Shown here one piece after another: positions 25,514 through 33,136 of a DNA stretch of 64,000 nucleotides; the first letter of the stretch is position 1; the number at the start of each line of letters is the position of its first letter. The notes below the pieces were generated by a model, which saw nothing but the letters and a program-made list of their open reading frames with translations, did not search any database and had not been told where the DNA came from. The DNA lies in NCBI GenBank assembly GCA_937996795.1, contig CALKUH010000067.1:1-64000 (forward strand), given 5' to 3'. The translations under genes and the position numbers were made by a program. Source of the DNA: an uncultured Verrucomicrobiota bacterium (GTDB lineage: Bacteria > Verrucomicrobiota > Kiritimatiellia > CAIVKH01).

Positions 25514-26539
25514 TTACTTCAGCGGAAGGCCGTGTTTTTTGCGGTAGGCGGGGACTTCGATCATCGGCGGGCGTTCCTCCTCGCGGATGGTGTGTTCGAG
25601 TTCCTCGTAGCGGCCGTCGCGCGACTGGAACTGGCGCAGGATCGTGCTGAGTTCCGGCAGGCTTTTGACGATGCCGAGGGATTTGAGGCGGGCGAGGAAG
25701 GCGCGCTGGATGCCGAACGCCATTTTGCCGAGGTCGGCCGTGGGCTGGTTCCGGTGCACGCGCTGGTCGAGGTCGGTCTGCCCGATCGCGTCGAGGCCCC
25801 AGCGCTGGTAGACATCGATGAGGTGCGACGTCTCGACGCCGTAGCCGATGGGGAAGGGCAGGGTTTCGAGCAGCGTGCGGCGCACGGCGTATTCGCCGGA
25901 GAGCGGCTGGATGAGCGCGGTGAGTTCGGGGAAGAAGAGCGAGAACAGCGGGCGCACGAGGATTTCGGTGACGCGCCCGCCGCCCGCGGTGCGCACGCCG
26001 GGCGACATGACGAGCGGGCGGTCGTAGAAGGCCTTCACGTACTGGATCTCGGGGCGGAGCAGCAGCGGGCCGAGCAGGCCGTAGACGAAGCGCGGGTGGA
26101 TGTTCGTGATGTCGGCGTCGATATAGACGATGAGGTCGCCCTTGAGCTGGTGGATCGCCTTCCAGAGGTTCTCGCCCTTGCCGCGCTTTTCACCCATTTC
26201 GGGGAGGATTTCCGACGAGAGATAGACATCGGCCCCGAACGCCGCGGCGACCTCGCGCGTCTTGTCGGTGGAGCCGGAATCGATGACGGCGATCTCGTCG
26301 AGCAGCGGGTGGCGTTTCATCAGCTCGCCCTTGAAGACGACGATTTCCTTGCCGATCGTCTTTTCCTCATTGAGCGTCGGGATGCAGAGCGAGATGGAGA
26401 GCTGCTGGCGCTGCTTGGCGTCGACGAGCTGGCGGACATCGGCGAACTGGGAGTGATGGAAGGTGTGGGTGCCGAGCCAGCTGCTGATGTGGCCGGCGAT
26501 CTGCTGCGTGTCGCGGGGGGAGGGCGGATTAAACTTCAT
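25514..26539 (-). CDS. gpgS: Glucosyl-3-phosphoglycerate synthase (GT81)
   Basis: 341 residues from ATG 26539 (MKFNPPSPRDTQQI). GT-A fold of family GT81: SLCIPTLNEEKTIGKEIVV for nucleotide binding, VIDSGSTDKTREVA, GKGENLWKAI, and the metal-binding IVYIDADITNIHPRFV. The C-terminal region PFPIGYGVETSHLIDVYQRW is typical of GpgS. The reaction moves glucose from an NDP-glucose to 3-phosphoglycerate, the first step in making the compatible solute glucosylglycerate. It overlaps the preceding M20-like gene by 11 bases. A GH13_18 phosphorylase and a glycerate kinase lie in the same cluster, supporting this substrate. Confidence 0.87.
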   Translation of the reverse strand: MKFNPPSPRDTQQIAGHISSWLGTHTFHHSQFADVRQLVDAKQRQQLSISLCIPTLNEEKTIGKEIVVFKGELMKRHPLLDEIAVIDSGSTDKTREVAAAFGADVYLSSEILPEMGEKRGKGENLWKAIHQLKGDLIVYIDADITNIHPRFVYGLLGPLLLRPEIQYVKAFYDRPLVMSPGVRTAGGGRVTEILVRPLFSLFFPELTALIQPLSGEYAVRRTLLETLPFPIGYGVETSHLIDVYQRWGLDAIGQTDLDQRVHRNQPTADLGKMAFGIQRAFLARLKSLGIVKSLPELSTILRQFQSRDGRYEELEHTIREEERPPMIEVPAYRKKHGLPLK

Positions 26540-27722
26540 CGCACAGTCCTCCGTCCATGGCCTGCAGCAGGGTGACGAGCTGGGCGAGACCCTGGTAGAG
26601 CGGGCGGATCTGCACCTGCTCGTGTTCGTCATCGACGGCGTGGCCGGTGGTGAGCCCGATGGTCAGCGCGGGGATTTTCCGGTCGATGAGCGCGGAAAGT
26701 TCCGCCGTGTCGGGCGTGATGCGCAGCGGGACGCCGAGCGCCTCGACGATCTGCCGGCCGACGCGCACGAGCGGGTGTCCGATCGCGACGCCGCCCGGCT
26801 CGCGCTGCGCGAAGATGTCGAGGTCGAGGTGCGCGCCGGACTGCGCGCCGACCTCCGCGACGATGTCCGCGAACTGCGCGCTGATCTGTTGCACGAGCGC
26901 TGACGATTCGCTCAGCAGTTCGAAGCGCATCACCGCCTGCGTGGCGACGTGGTCATAGGTGTGGCCCGCCTCCAGCGAGCCGAGCACGATGGACGCGGCG
27001 GGCCGGCGCGGCAGCGGGATGGCGGCGATGCGGCTGATGACCTGGTTGATCGCGAGCACGGCGCCCGAGGCGCCGAAGCGCGTCCAGTCGTATTCGGCGG
27101 GCACGCGGCAGTGGATTTCGCCGCGGCGCATGCCGATGGACTGGTAGCTGAGGCGGCCCAGCGGCGTGCCTTCCAGGCAGATGCCGTGGTGGAGCGGGAG
27201 CGCGTTGTTCGCGAGGAAATGGCGCAGGCCCTCCAGGTTGCCGCGCCCGACGCAGCGCCCGGCGGCGAGAAAGACGAGGTTGGCCTTCAGCCGCACCTGC
27301 AGGTGGTCGAGCAGCGCGGGCAGGGTGGCGAGCGTGGCGAGCGCGAGCGCGTTCTCCGCGACGCCGACGCCGGCGATCCGGTCGGGCTGCATCGCGATGG
27401 CGTGGTCCACGGTGTCGTCGAAGGCCGAATCGGCGTGCGTGACGATGAGGATGTTGCGGCGGCCCTCGCTGCCGGGCAGCAGCCCGACGCCGTTGCCCAT
27501 CGCGTCGCGCGAGCAGTTCTGGAGGCCGCTCTCGCTCCAGCGCATCAGCAGGGTCTCGACGCGCGCGGCCTCGTGAAAGGTGGGCGCGGGAATCTCACCG
27601 ACAAGCACGAGGTTCGCGAGCAGTTGCTCGCGCAGCGCTTCCGCGGCCTGGATGCGATCCGGCAGCGCGTGGAGCAACTGCTCCACGGTGGCGCGTCCCT
27701 GGCTCTGTTCAGGCGTTTGCAT
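26529..27722 (-). CDS. M20-type peptidase homologue, metal site apparently degenerate
   Basis: 397 residues from ATG 27722 (MQTPEQSQGRATVEQLLHAL). The fold is M20/M42-like: an N-terminal helix, ILIVTHADSAFDD in place of the HxD motif, GVGVAENALALATLATLPAL where the bridging Asp should be, LVFLAAGRCVGRGNLEGLRH where the catalytic Glu-Glu should be, and a C-terminal PALTIGLTTGHAVDDEHEQV. The HxD is present, but the catalytic Glu pair is replaced, so it may not be a peptidase. It is translated just ahead of gpgS with an 11-base overlap and may assist or regulate it. Divergent from the GT4 gene over a 94-base spacer holding a GCGGTTGCAACGC dyad. Confidence 0.75.
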   Translation of the reverse strand: MQTPEQSQGRATVEQLLHALPDRIQAAEALREQLLANLVLVGEIPAPTFHEAARVETLLMRWSESGLQNCSRDAMGNGVGLLPGSEGRRNILIVTHADSAFDDTVDHAIAMQPDRIAGVGVAENALALATLATLPALLDHLQVRLKANLVFLAAGRCVGRGNLEGLRHFLANNALPLHHGICLEGTPLGRLSYQSIGMRRGEIHCRVPAEYDWTRFGASGAVLAINQVISRIAAIPLPRRPAASIVLGSLEAGHTYDHVATQAVMRFELLSESSALVQQISAQFADIVAEVGAQSGAHLDLDIFAQREPGGVAIGHPLVRVGRQIVEALGVPLRITPDTAELSALIDRKIPALTIGLTTGHAVDDEHEQVQIRPLYQGLAQLVTLLQAMDGGLCDEV

Positions 27723-27816
27723 AAAAAGTTTGTGCGGGGCCGACGATGAAACGTATTCTAAACGCGGTTGCAACGCGGTGTCCACGGTTAGAGCCGGAAT
27801 AACGAAAAAAAGTTCA

Positions 27817-29082
27817 ATGGCGGAAACGATAGGATTCATCTCGACGCGCTTCGCGGGCACGGATGGCGTGTCGCTCGAGAGCCAGAAGTGGGCGGATGTG
27901 CTGGCGGAGATGGGCTGCGAGAGTTTCTGGTACGCGGGCCTGCTCGACCGCCCGCGCGAACGCAGTTTCTGCGCGCCGGAGGCCTTCTTCGGCTTTTCCG
28001 AGAACCAGTGGATCAACCAGCGCATCTGGGGCCGCACGACACGCGACCCGCTGGTGACGCGTCGCATCCTCGCGCTTGCGGAGTACCTGAAGTCCACGCT
28101 CTATGACTTCGTCAAGCGGCACAACCTGACGACGCTGGTCATCCAGAACGCCGTCACGATCCCGATGCACGTCCCGCTCGGCATCGCGATCACGCAGTTC
28201 CTGGCGGAGACGTCGCTGCCGGCGATTGCGCACCATCACGACTTTTTCTGGGAGCGCACGCGGTTTTCGATCAATGCGGTGCCGGATTTCCTCGACATGG
28301 CGTTCCCGCCGCGCGACCCGCGTCTGCAACACGTCGTCATCAACCAGGAGGCGATGGAGGACCTCGCGCGCCGCAAGGGGCTGCCGTCGACACTGATTCC
28401 CAACGTGATTGAGTTCGAGAAGCCGCCGCCGCCGATCGACGCCTATGCGTCGGACGTGCGCGCGCAACTCGGCCTGTCGCCGGCGGATGTGTTCATCCTG
28501 CAGCCGACGCGCATCGTGCCGCGCAAGGGGATCGAGCACGCGATCAAGCTGGTGCAGATGCTCAACGACCCGAAGTACAAGCTGGTGATCTCGCACGAGG
28601 CGGGCGACGAGGGGTTCGAGTATCGCAACATGCTGGCGGAGATGGCGCGCGACGCGCGGGTGGACCTGCGGTTCGTCTCGACGCAGGTGTCCGATGCGCG
28701 GTCGATGGACGAGGAGGGGCGGAAGGTGTTCACGTTGTGGGACATTTATCCGCACGCGGACCTCGTCACCTACCCGAGCCTGTACGAGGGCTTCGGCAAC
28801 GCCTTCCTCGAGGCGATCTATTTCAAGGTGCCGGTGGTGGTGAACCGCTACGGCGTCTTCGGGCGCGACATCGAGCCGAAGGGATTCCGGTGTCCGCTGA
28901 TGGACGGCTACATCACGCGGCAGGTGGTCGAGGAGGTGCGGCGCCTGATGGAGGACCGCGTGTACCGGCAGGAGATGGCCGAACACAACTACAAGGTCGG
29001 CGCGCGTTATTACGGGTATTCCGTGCTGCGGCGCAGCCTGCACACGCTGGTGACGAACATCACGGGGATGCCCGAGCAATGA
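27817..29082 (+). CDS. Glycosyltransferase family 4, glucosylglycerate cluster
   Basis: 421 residues from ATG 27817 (MAETIGFISTRFAGTDGVSL). GT4 architecture: N-terminal Rossmann domain with the GVSLES loop, AIAHHHDFFWERTRF on the acceptor side, then VINQEAMEDLARRKGLPSTL and the donor domain with FILQPTRIVPRKGIEHAIKL and TYPSLYEGFGNAFLEAIYFK (E-x7-E type). Overlaps the GH13_18 gene by 4 bases. GT4 enzymes are known to extend glucosylglycerate to mannosylglucosylglycerate in some thermophiles; that role, or trehalose/sucrose-type transfer, is possible, but specificity cannot be told from sequence. Confidence 0.85.
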   Translation: MAETIGFISTRFAGTDGVSLESQKWADVLAEMGCESFWYAGLLDRPRERSFCAPEAFFGFSENQWINQRIWGRTTRDPLVTRRILALAEYLKSTLYDFVKRHNLTTLVIQNAVTIPMHVPLGIAITQFLAETSLPAIAHHHDFFWERTRFSINAVPDFLDMAFPPRDPRLQHVVINQEAMEDLARRKGLPSTLIPNVIEFEKPPPPIDAYASDVRAQLGLSPADVFILQPTRIVPRKGIEHAIKLVQMLNDPKYKLVISHEAGDEGFEYRNMLAEMARDARVDLRFVSTQVSDARSMDEEGRKVFTLWDIYPHADLVTYPSLYEGFGNAFLEAIYFKVPVVVNRYGVFGRDIEPKGFRCPLMDGYITRQVVEEVRRLMEDRVYRQEMAEHNYKVGARYYGYSVLRRSLHTLVTNITGMPEQ

Positions 29083-30797
29083 GCGCGTGGCTGCCCCAGG
29101 ACATCCGCCGCCGGCTGCACGACCGGTTCGCGCGCCTGTATGGCGTCGATCAGGCGTCGCGCTGCGTGGACCGGCTGGTGGCGATGGTCGGGCGCTATGG
29201 CGTCGGCGCGGATGCAGCGCACGCGCGCACGTCGCGCTGGAGCGAGCGCGACGCGGTGCTGATCACCTACGGCGATTCGTTGCATGAGGCGGACCGCCCG
29301 CCCCTGGCGACGCTGAAGGCGTTCGCCGATGAATACCTCGGTGCATCCTTCAGCGCCGTGCATGTGCTGCCGTTTTATCCCTACTCGTCGGACGATGGAT
29401 TCTCCGTCATCGACTATCGCGCGGTGAATCCGGACCTGGGCGACTGGGAGGACGTGGAGGCGCTGGGCGAGCGCTTCCACCTGATGTTCGACCTCGTGCT
29501 GAACCATGTCTCGCGACGGAGCGCGTGGTTTCGTTCCTACCGCGAGGGCGATGCGCCGTATCGCGAGTACTTTCTCGAGGCCGATCCGGAGGCGGACCTG
29601 TCCGCCGTGGTGCGTCCGCGCAGCCTGCCGCTGTTGACCCGGGTGCGCCGCATGAACGGGGAGGCGTGGGTGTGGACGACGTTCAGCGACGACCAGATGG
29701 ACCTGAACTTCGCGAATCCGGATGTGCTGTTCGAGATGCTGGACATCCTGCTCGGCTACATCGCGCGCGGGGCGCGGATCATCCGGCTCGATGCGGTGGC
29801 GTTCCTCTGGAAGCGTGTCGGGACTTCGTGCCTGCACCTGCCCGAGACGCACGAGGTCGTGAAGCTGCTGCGCGAGGTGACCGGGCTGGTCGCGCCGGAG
29901 GTGGTGCTGATCACGGAAACGAACGTGCCGCACGCGGAGAACGTCAGCTATTTCGGCGACGGCGACGAGGCGCACATGGTGTACCAGTTCAGCCTGCCGC
30001 CGCTGCTGCTGCACGCGCTTCAGACGGGCGACGGCCGCCGGTTGGCCGGGTGGCTGCGCGGGCTGTCCGCCCCGCCGCCGGGCTGCACCTATTTCAACTT
30101 CACCGCGTCACACGACGGCATCGGCGTGCGTCCGTTGCAGGGCCTGTTGCCGGATGCGGAGCTGGACGCGCTGGTCGGGCGTGTGCGCGCGCGCGGCGGG
30201 CAGGTCTCCACCCGGCGCACGGGCGACGGGCGCGATGTGCCGTATGAATTGAACATCACGTATTACGATGCGCTGGCGGACGGGCGCGACGTGGCGCTGG
30301 ATGTGGAGCGATTCCTTTGTTCGCAAACTGTGTCGATGTCGCTGCAGGGCGTGCCGGCGATTTATGTGCAGAGCCTGTTCGGCGCGCACAATGACGAGGC
30401 CGGTTTCAAGGCAACGGGCCGCGCGCGCTCGCTGAACCGCAAAAAATGGGTGCGCGGCGAGGTGGATTCGCTGCTGAAGATGCCGGAGAGCCGCGAGCGG
30501 CGCATTTTTGACGAACTGCGCCGCCGCCTCGCGGTCCGCCGGGCCTGTGCGGCATTCCACCCGGAGGCCGCGCAGGAAATCCTGGAGGCTGGGCCGGGTG
30601 TGTTGGCTGTGCGCCGTACGGCGCGCGACGGGGCCTGCGTGATCGCGCTGCACAACCTGACCGGCCAGCCGGTCGATGTCGCCCTGCCCGGGGCGCGCGC
30701 CGCGCAGCGGGATCTGCTCCACGAGCAGGCCGGTGCATCGCTTGCGCCGTACCAGTGCCGCTGGCTGGTCGTGCGCGATGGCGGCGACCCGGTTTAG
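29079..30797 (+). CDS. GH13_18 sugar phosphorylase (glucosylglycerate or sucrose phosphorylase type)
   Basis: 572 residues from ATG 29079. A GH13 (alpha/beta)8 barrel with VLPFYPYSSDDGFSVIDYRA, MFDLVLNHVS, the nucleophile D238 in RIIRLDAVAF, acid/base E280 in LITETNVPH and D346 in TASHDGIGVRP. The segments FYPYSSDDGFSVIDY and FLCSQTVSMSLQGVPAIYVQ are typical of subfamily 18, which holds sucrose, sucrose-6F-phosphate and glucosylglycerate phosphorylases. Given gpgS and glycerate kinase as neighbours, phosphorolysis of glucosylglycerate to glucose-1-phosphate and glycerate is the likely reaction. No signal peptide, so cytoplasmic. The gene converges on the glycerate kinase with a 4-base overlap. 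Confidence 0.88.
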   Translation: MSAWLPQDIRRRLHDRFARLYGVDQASRCVDRLVAMVGRYGVGADAAHARTSRWSERDAVLITYGDSLHEADRPPLATLKAFADEYLGASFSAVHVLPFYPYSSDDGFSVIDYRAVNPDLGDWEDVEALGERFHLMFDLVLNHVSRRSAWFRSYREGDAPYREYFLEADPEADLSAVVRPRSLPLLTRVRRMNGEAWVWTTFSDDQMDLNFANPDVLFEMLDILLGYIARGARIIRLDAVAFLWKRVGTSCLHLPETHEVVKLLREVTGLVAPEVVLITETNVPHAENVSYFGDGDEAHMVYQFSLPPLLLHALQTGDGRRLAGWLRGLSAPPPGCTYFNFTASHDGIGVRPLQGLLPDAELDALVGRVRARGGQVSTRRTGDGRDVPYELNITYYDALADGRDVALDVERFLCSQTVSMSLQGVPAIYVQSLFGAHNDEAGFKATGRARSLNRKKWVRGEVDSLLKMPESRERRIFDELRRRLAVRRACAAFHPEAAQEILEAGPGVLAVRRTARDGACVIALHNLTGQPVDVALPGARAAQRDLLHEQAGASLAPYQCRWLVVRDGGDPV

Positions 30798-31915
30798 ACG
30801 CATTCCTCGACGAAGCGCACCACGGCCTGGTGGAGGAGGTGAGGGGCCTGGCGGATCGCGTCGTCCATCGAAAGACCCGGCGGTGTGATGGCGTCGGCGT
30901 AGGCGATGCCGGCGGAGGGAAAACGGGCGGGATCCAGCGCGATGCGCCCCGCGAGCACGGCGACGCGCACGCCGCGGGCTTGGGCGATGCGCGCGACGCC
31001 CGACACGACTTTGCCGTGCAGGGATTGTTCATCGAACGAGCCTTCACCGGTGACCACCCAGTCCGCGCCGTCCAGCGCGTCGGCAAGGCCCGCTGCATTC
31101 ATGATCGTTTCGATGCCGGGTTGGATCGTGGCGTTCATGAACGCCACGGCGCCCGCGGCGAGTCCCCCGGCCGCGCCGCCGCCAGGCATCGCGCGCAGAT
31201 CACGACCGAGCTGGGCGTGGATGCAGGCCGCGAGCCGTTCGAGCCCGTGATCAAGCAGGGCGACCTGTTCCGGTGACGCGCCTTTTTGAGGGCCGAAAAC
31301 GGGGGCGGCTCCGCGTGGTCCGCAGAGCGGATTCGTGACGTCGGAGAGGACTGTGATCAGGCCGGCGGGCGGACGGCGATCCGGCGGACGAATCGTGTGA
31401 ATCCGCGCGAGGCTGGCACCGATGGGCGGCAATTCGTCTCCGCGCTCATCGAGAAAACGCCAGCCGAGCGCATGGGCGGCGCCGATACCGCCGTCCACCG
31501 TGGCGCTGCCGCCGACGGCGAGCAGCAGGCGTCGCGGATTTCGCTCGAGCGCCGCGCGCACCAGTTCGCCCGTGCCGAGCGTGGTGGTGGCCAGGGGGTT
31601 AAGCTGATCCCGCCGCAACAGGGTGAGACCGCTGGCCGACGCCATCTCGACGACGGCCGTTTCGTCAGCCGCGAGCCATGCGTAGCCCGCATCGACGGTC
31701 ATGGAGGGCAGGGGCCCTGTGGCGGGCGCCTGGATCCATTCCCCGCCGCGCGCCGCGAGCAGCGCGGCGGCGGTCCCTTCGCCGCCATCCGCCATCGGCT
31801 TCTCCACCGGCACGGCCTCCGGGCGTTGCTCGACGAGCGCGAGCGCCGCCTCGCGACAGGCGCTTTCCGCCGTGAGGCTGCCCTTGAACGAATCGAATGC
31901 GATTACGATTTTCAT
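30794..31915 (-). CDS. glxK: Glycerate kinase (GlxK/GarK type)
   Basis: 373 residues from ATG 31915 (MKIVIAFDSFKGSLTAESAC), the standard start of the family. Characteristic segments follow: PMADGGEGTAAALL, LLAVGGSATVDGGIGAAHAL, VLSDVTNPLCGPRGAAPVFG PQKGAS in sequence, MPGGGAAGGLAAG and VVTGEGSFDEQSLHGKV. It phosphorylates D-glycerate to 2- or 3-phosphoglycerate with ATP. The glycerate released by the GH13_18 enzyme would feed back into glycolysis and could regenerate the 3-phosphoglycerate used by GpgS. Divergent from the FIST gene. Confidence 0.92.
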   Translation of the reverse strand: MKIVIAFDSFKGSLTAESACREAALALVEQRPEAVPVEKPMADGGEGTAAALLAARGGEWIQAPATGPLPSMTVDAGYAWLAADETAVVEMASASGLTLLRRDQLNPLATTTLGTGELVRAALERNPRRLLLAVGGSATVDGGIGAAHALGWRFLDERGDELPPIGASLARIHTIRPPDRRPPAGLITVLSDVTNPLCGPRGAAPVFGPQKGASPEQVALLDHGLERLAACIHAQLGRDLRAMPGGGAAGGLAAGAVAFMNATIQPGIETIMNAAGLADALDGADWVVTGEGSFDEQSLHGKVVSGVARIAQARGVRVAVLAGRIALDPARFPSAGIAYADAITPPGLSMDDAIRQAPHLLHQAVVRFVEECV

Positions 31916-31962
31916 GCGCGCCGCCCGGGCCTTCGGCATTTGGCTTGTGCCCGATCCGATAA

Positions 31963-31977
31963 AGCATACCATATGCT
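31963..31977. promoter_or_regulatory. Operator-like dyad between glycerate kinase and FIST genes
   Basis: AGCATA-CCA-TATGCT is a perfect 6-bp inverted repeat in the 84-base divergent spacer. It contains one possible FIST start (ATG 31973), which argues for the downstream start at 32000 and for the dyad as a control site. Confidence 0.45.
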
Positions 31978-31999
31978 GGGAAGCAAGCAGTGGGGTTGT

Positions 32000-33136
32000 A
32001 TGCAGGTTGCGCAAAGCGTATGGACGGAACCCGGCGGCTGGAGCGACAACACCGGCACGAACCTGCCGAAGAGCGTCCACGTTGTATTTGTCTTCGGGGC
32101 GCGCCGCCTGCTGCAGCGGCCGGATGTCATGGCGTCCGTTCACGCGCGGTACCCCGGCGCCGTCCTCATGGGGTGTTCGACGGCGGGTGAAATCGAGGGC
32201 GCGCATGTGCGCGACGACTCCGTGGTCTGCACCGCCGTTGCATTCGAGAAGACCCACCTTCGCCAGGCCTCGGTCCAGGTGGACGCCGCGGGAAGCCGCG
32301 CGGCAGGCCGCGCGCTGGCCGAAGCACTGACGGCGGACGACCTGGCGCATGTGTTCGTCCTTTCCGATGGCTTGATGGTGAACGGCAGCGAATTGGTGGC
32401 GGGTTTGCTGGAAACCCTTCCGCCGGGCGTGCAGGTCACGGGCGGCCTTTCCGCCGACGGCGCGGCGTTCAAGGAAACCGGTGTGCTCGACGAGGGTCGC
32501 CTGAAAGCCGGTGTGGTCGCGGGCCTTGGTTTTTACGGCCGCGCGCTGCGCGTGGGGTATGGGTCGCTCGGCGGGTGGGATCCGTTCGGCCCGGATCGCA
32601 TCATTACGCGGTCGGCGGGCAACGTGCTGTATGAGCTGGACGGCAAATCCGCGCTGGGCCTCTACAAGAAATACCTCGGCGACTACGCGAAGGACCTTCC
32701 CGCGTCGGGCCTGCTGTTCCCGCTGCTTGTGCACAAGAGCGAGCGCGACCCCGGCTTCGTGCGCACGATCCTGTCCGTGGACGAACAGCAGCAGAGCCTG
32801 ACGTTTGCCGGCGATGTGCCGCAGGGCTCGCTCGCGCGTTTGATGAAGGCGAACTTCGACCGCCTGATCGACGGCGCCTCGGGCGCGGCGCGCGTGACCT
32901 ATGAAGCGATGGGGCGCCGCCCCGCCAGCCTTGCGCTGCTGATCAGTTGTGTCGGTCGCAAACTCGTGCTGCAGCAGCGCACCGAGGAGGAGGTCGAGGC
33001 GGTGCGCGAAATTCTCGGCGAACACACGACCCTCGCCGGGTTCTATTCGTATGGGGAGATTTCACCGCTGACGCCGGGCGCCCGGTGTGATTTGCACAAC
33101 CAGACCATGACCATCACGACCTTCAACGAGTTATGA
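32000..33136 (+). CDS. FIST-domain sensory protein
   Basis: 378 residues from ATG 32000 (MQVAQSVWTEPGGWSDNTGT), preceded by GTGGGG; an in-frame ATG 27 bases earlier lies in a dyad. FIST N domain: VFVFGARRLLQRP, YPGAVLMGCSTAGEI, VTGGLSADGAAFKETGVL and VVAGLGFYGRALRVGYGSLG. FIST C domain: NVLYELDGKSALGLYKKYLG through GFYSYGEISPLTPGARCDLH, whose final residues are the conserved family end. FIST proteins are predicted small-ligand (amino-acid-like) sensors. It overlaps the histidine kinase start by 4 bases, the common FIST-signalling arrangement, so it probably delivers a cytoplasmic signal to that kinase. Confidence 0.92.
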   Translation: MQVAQSVWTEPGGWSDNTGTNLPKSVHVVFVFGARRLLQRPDVMASVHARYPGAVLMGCSTAGEIEGAHVRDDSVVCTAVAFEKTHLRQASVQVDAAGSRAAGRALAEALTADDLAHVFVLSDGLMVNGSELVAGLLETLPPGVQVTGGLSADGAAFKETGVLDEGRLKAGVVAGLGFYGRALRVGYGSLGGWDPFGPDRIITRSAGNVLYELDGKSALGLYKKYLGDYAKDLPASGLLFPLLVHKSERDPGFVRTILSVDEQQQSLTFAGDVPQGSLARLMKANFDRLIDGASGAARVTYEAMGRRPASLALLISCVGRKLVLQQRTEEEVEAVREILGEHTTLAGFYSYGEISPLTPGARCDLHNQTMTITTFNEL

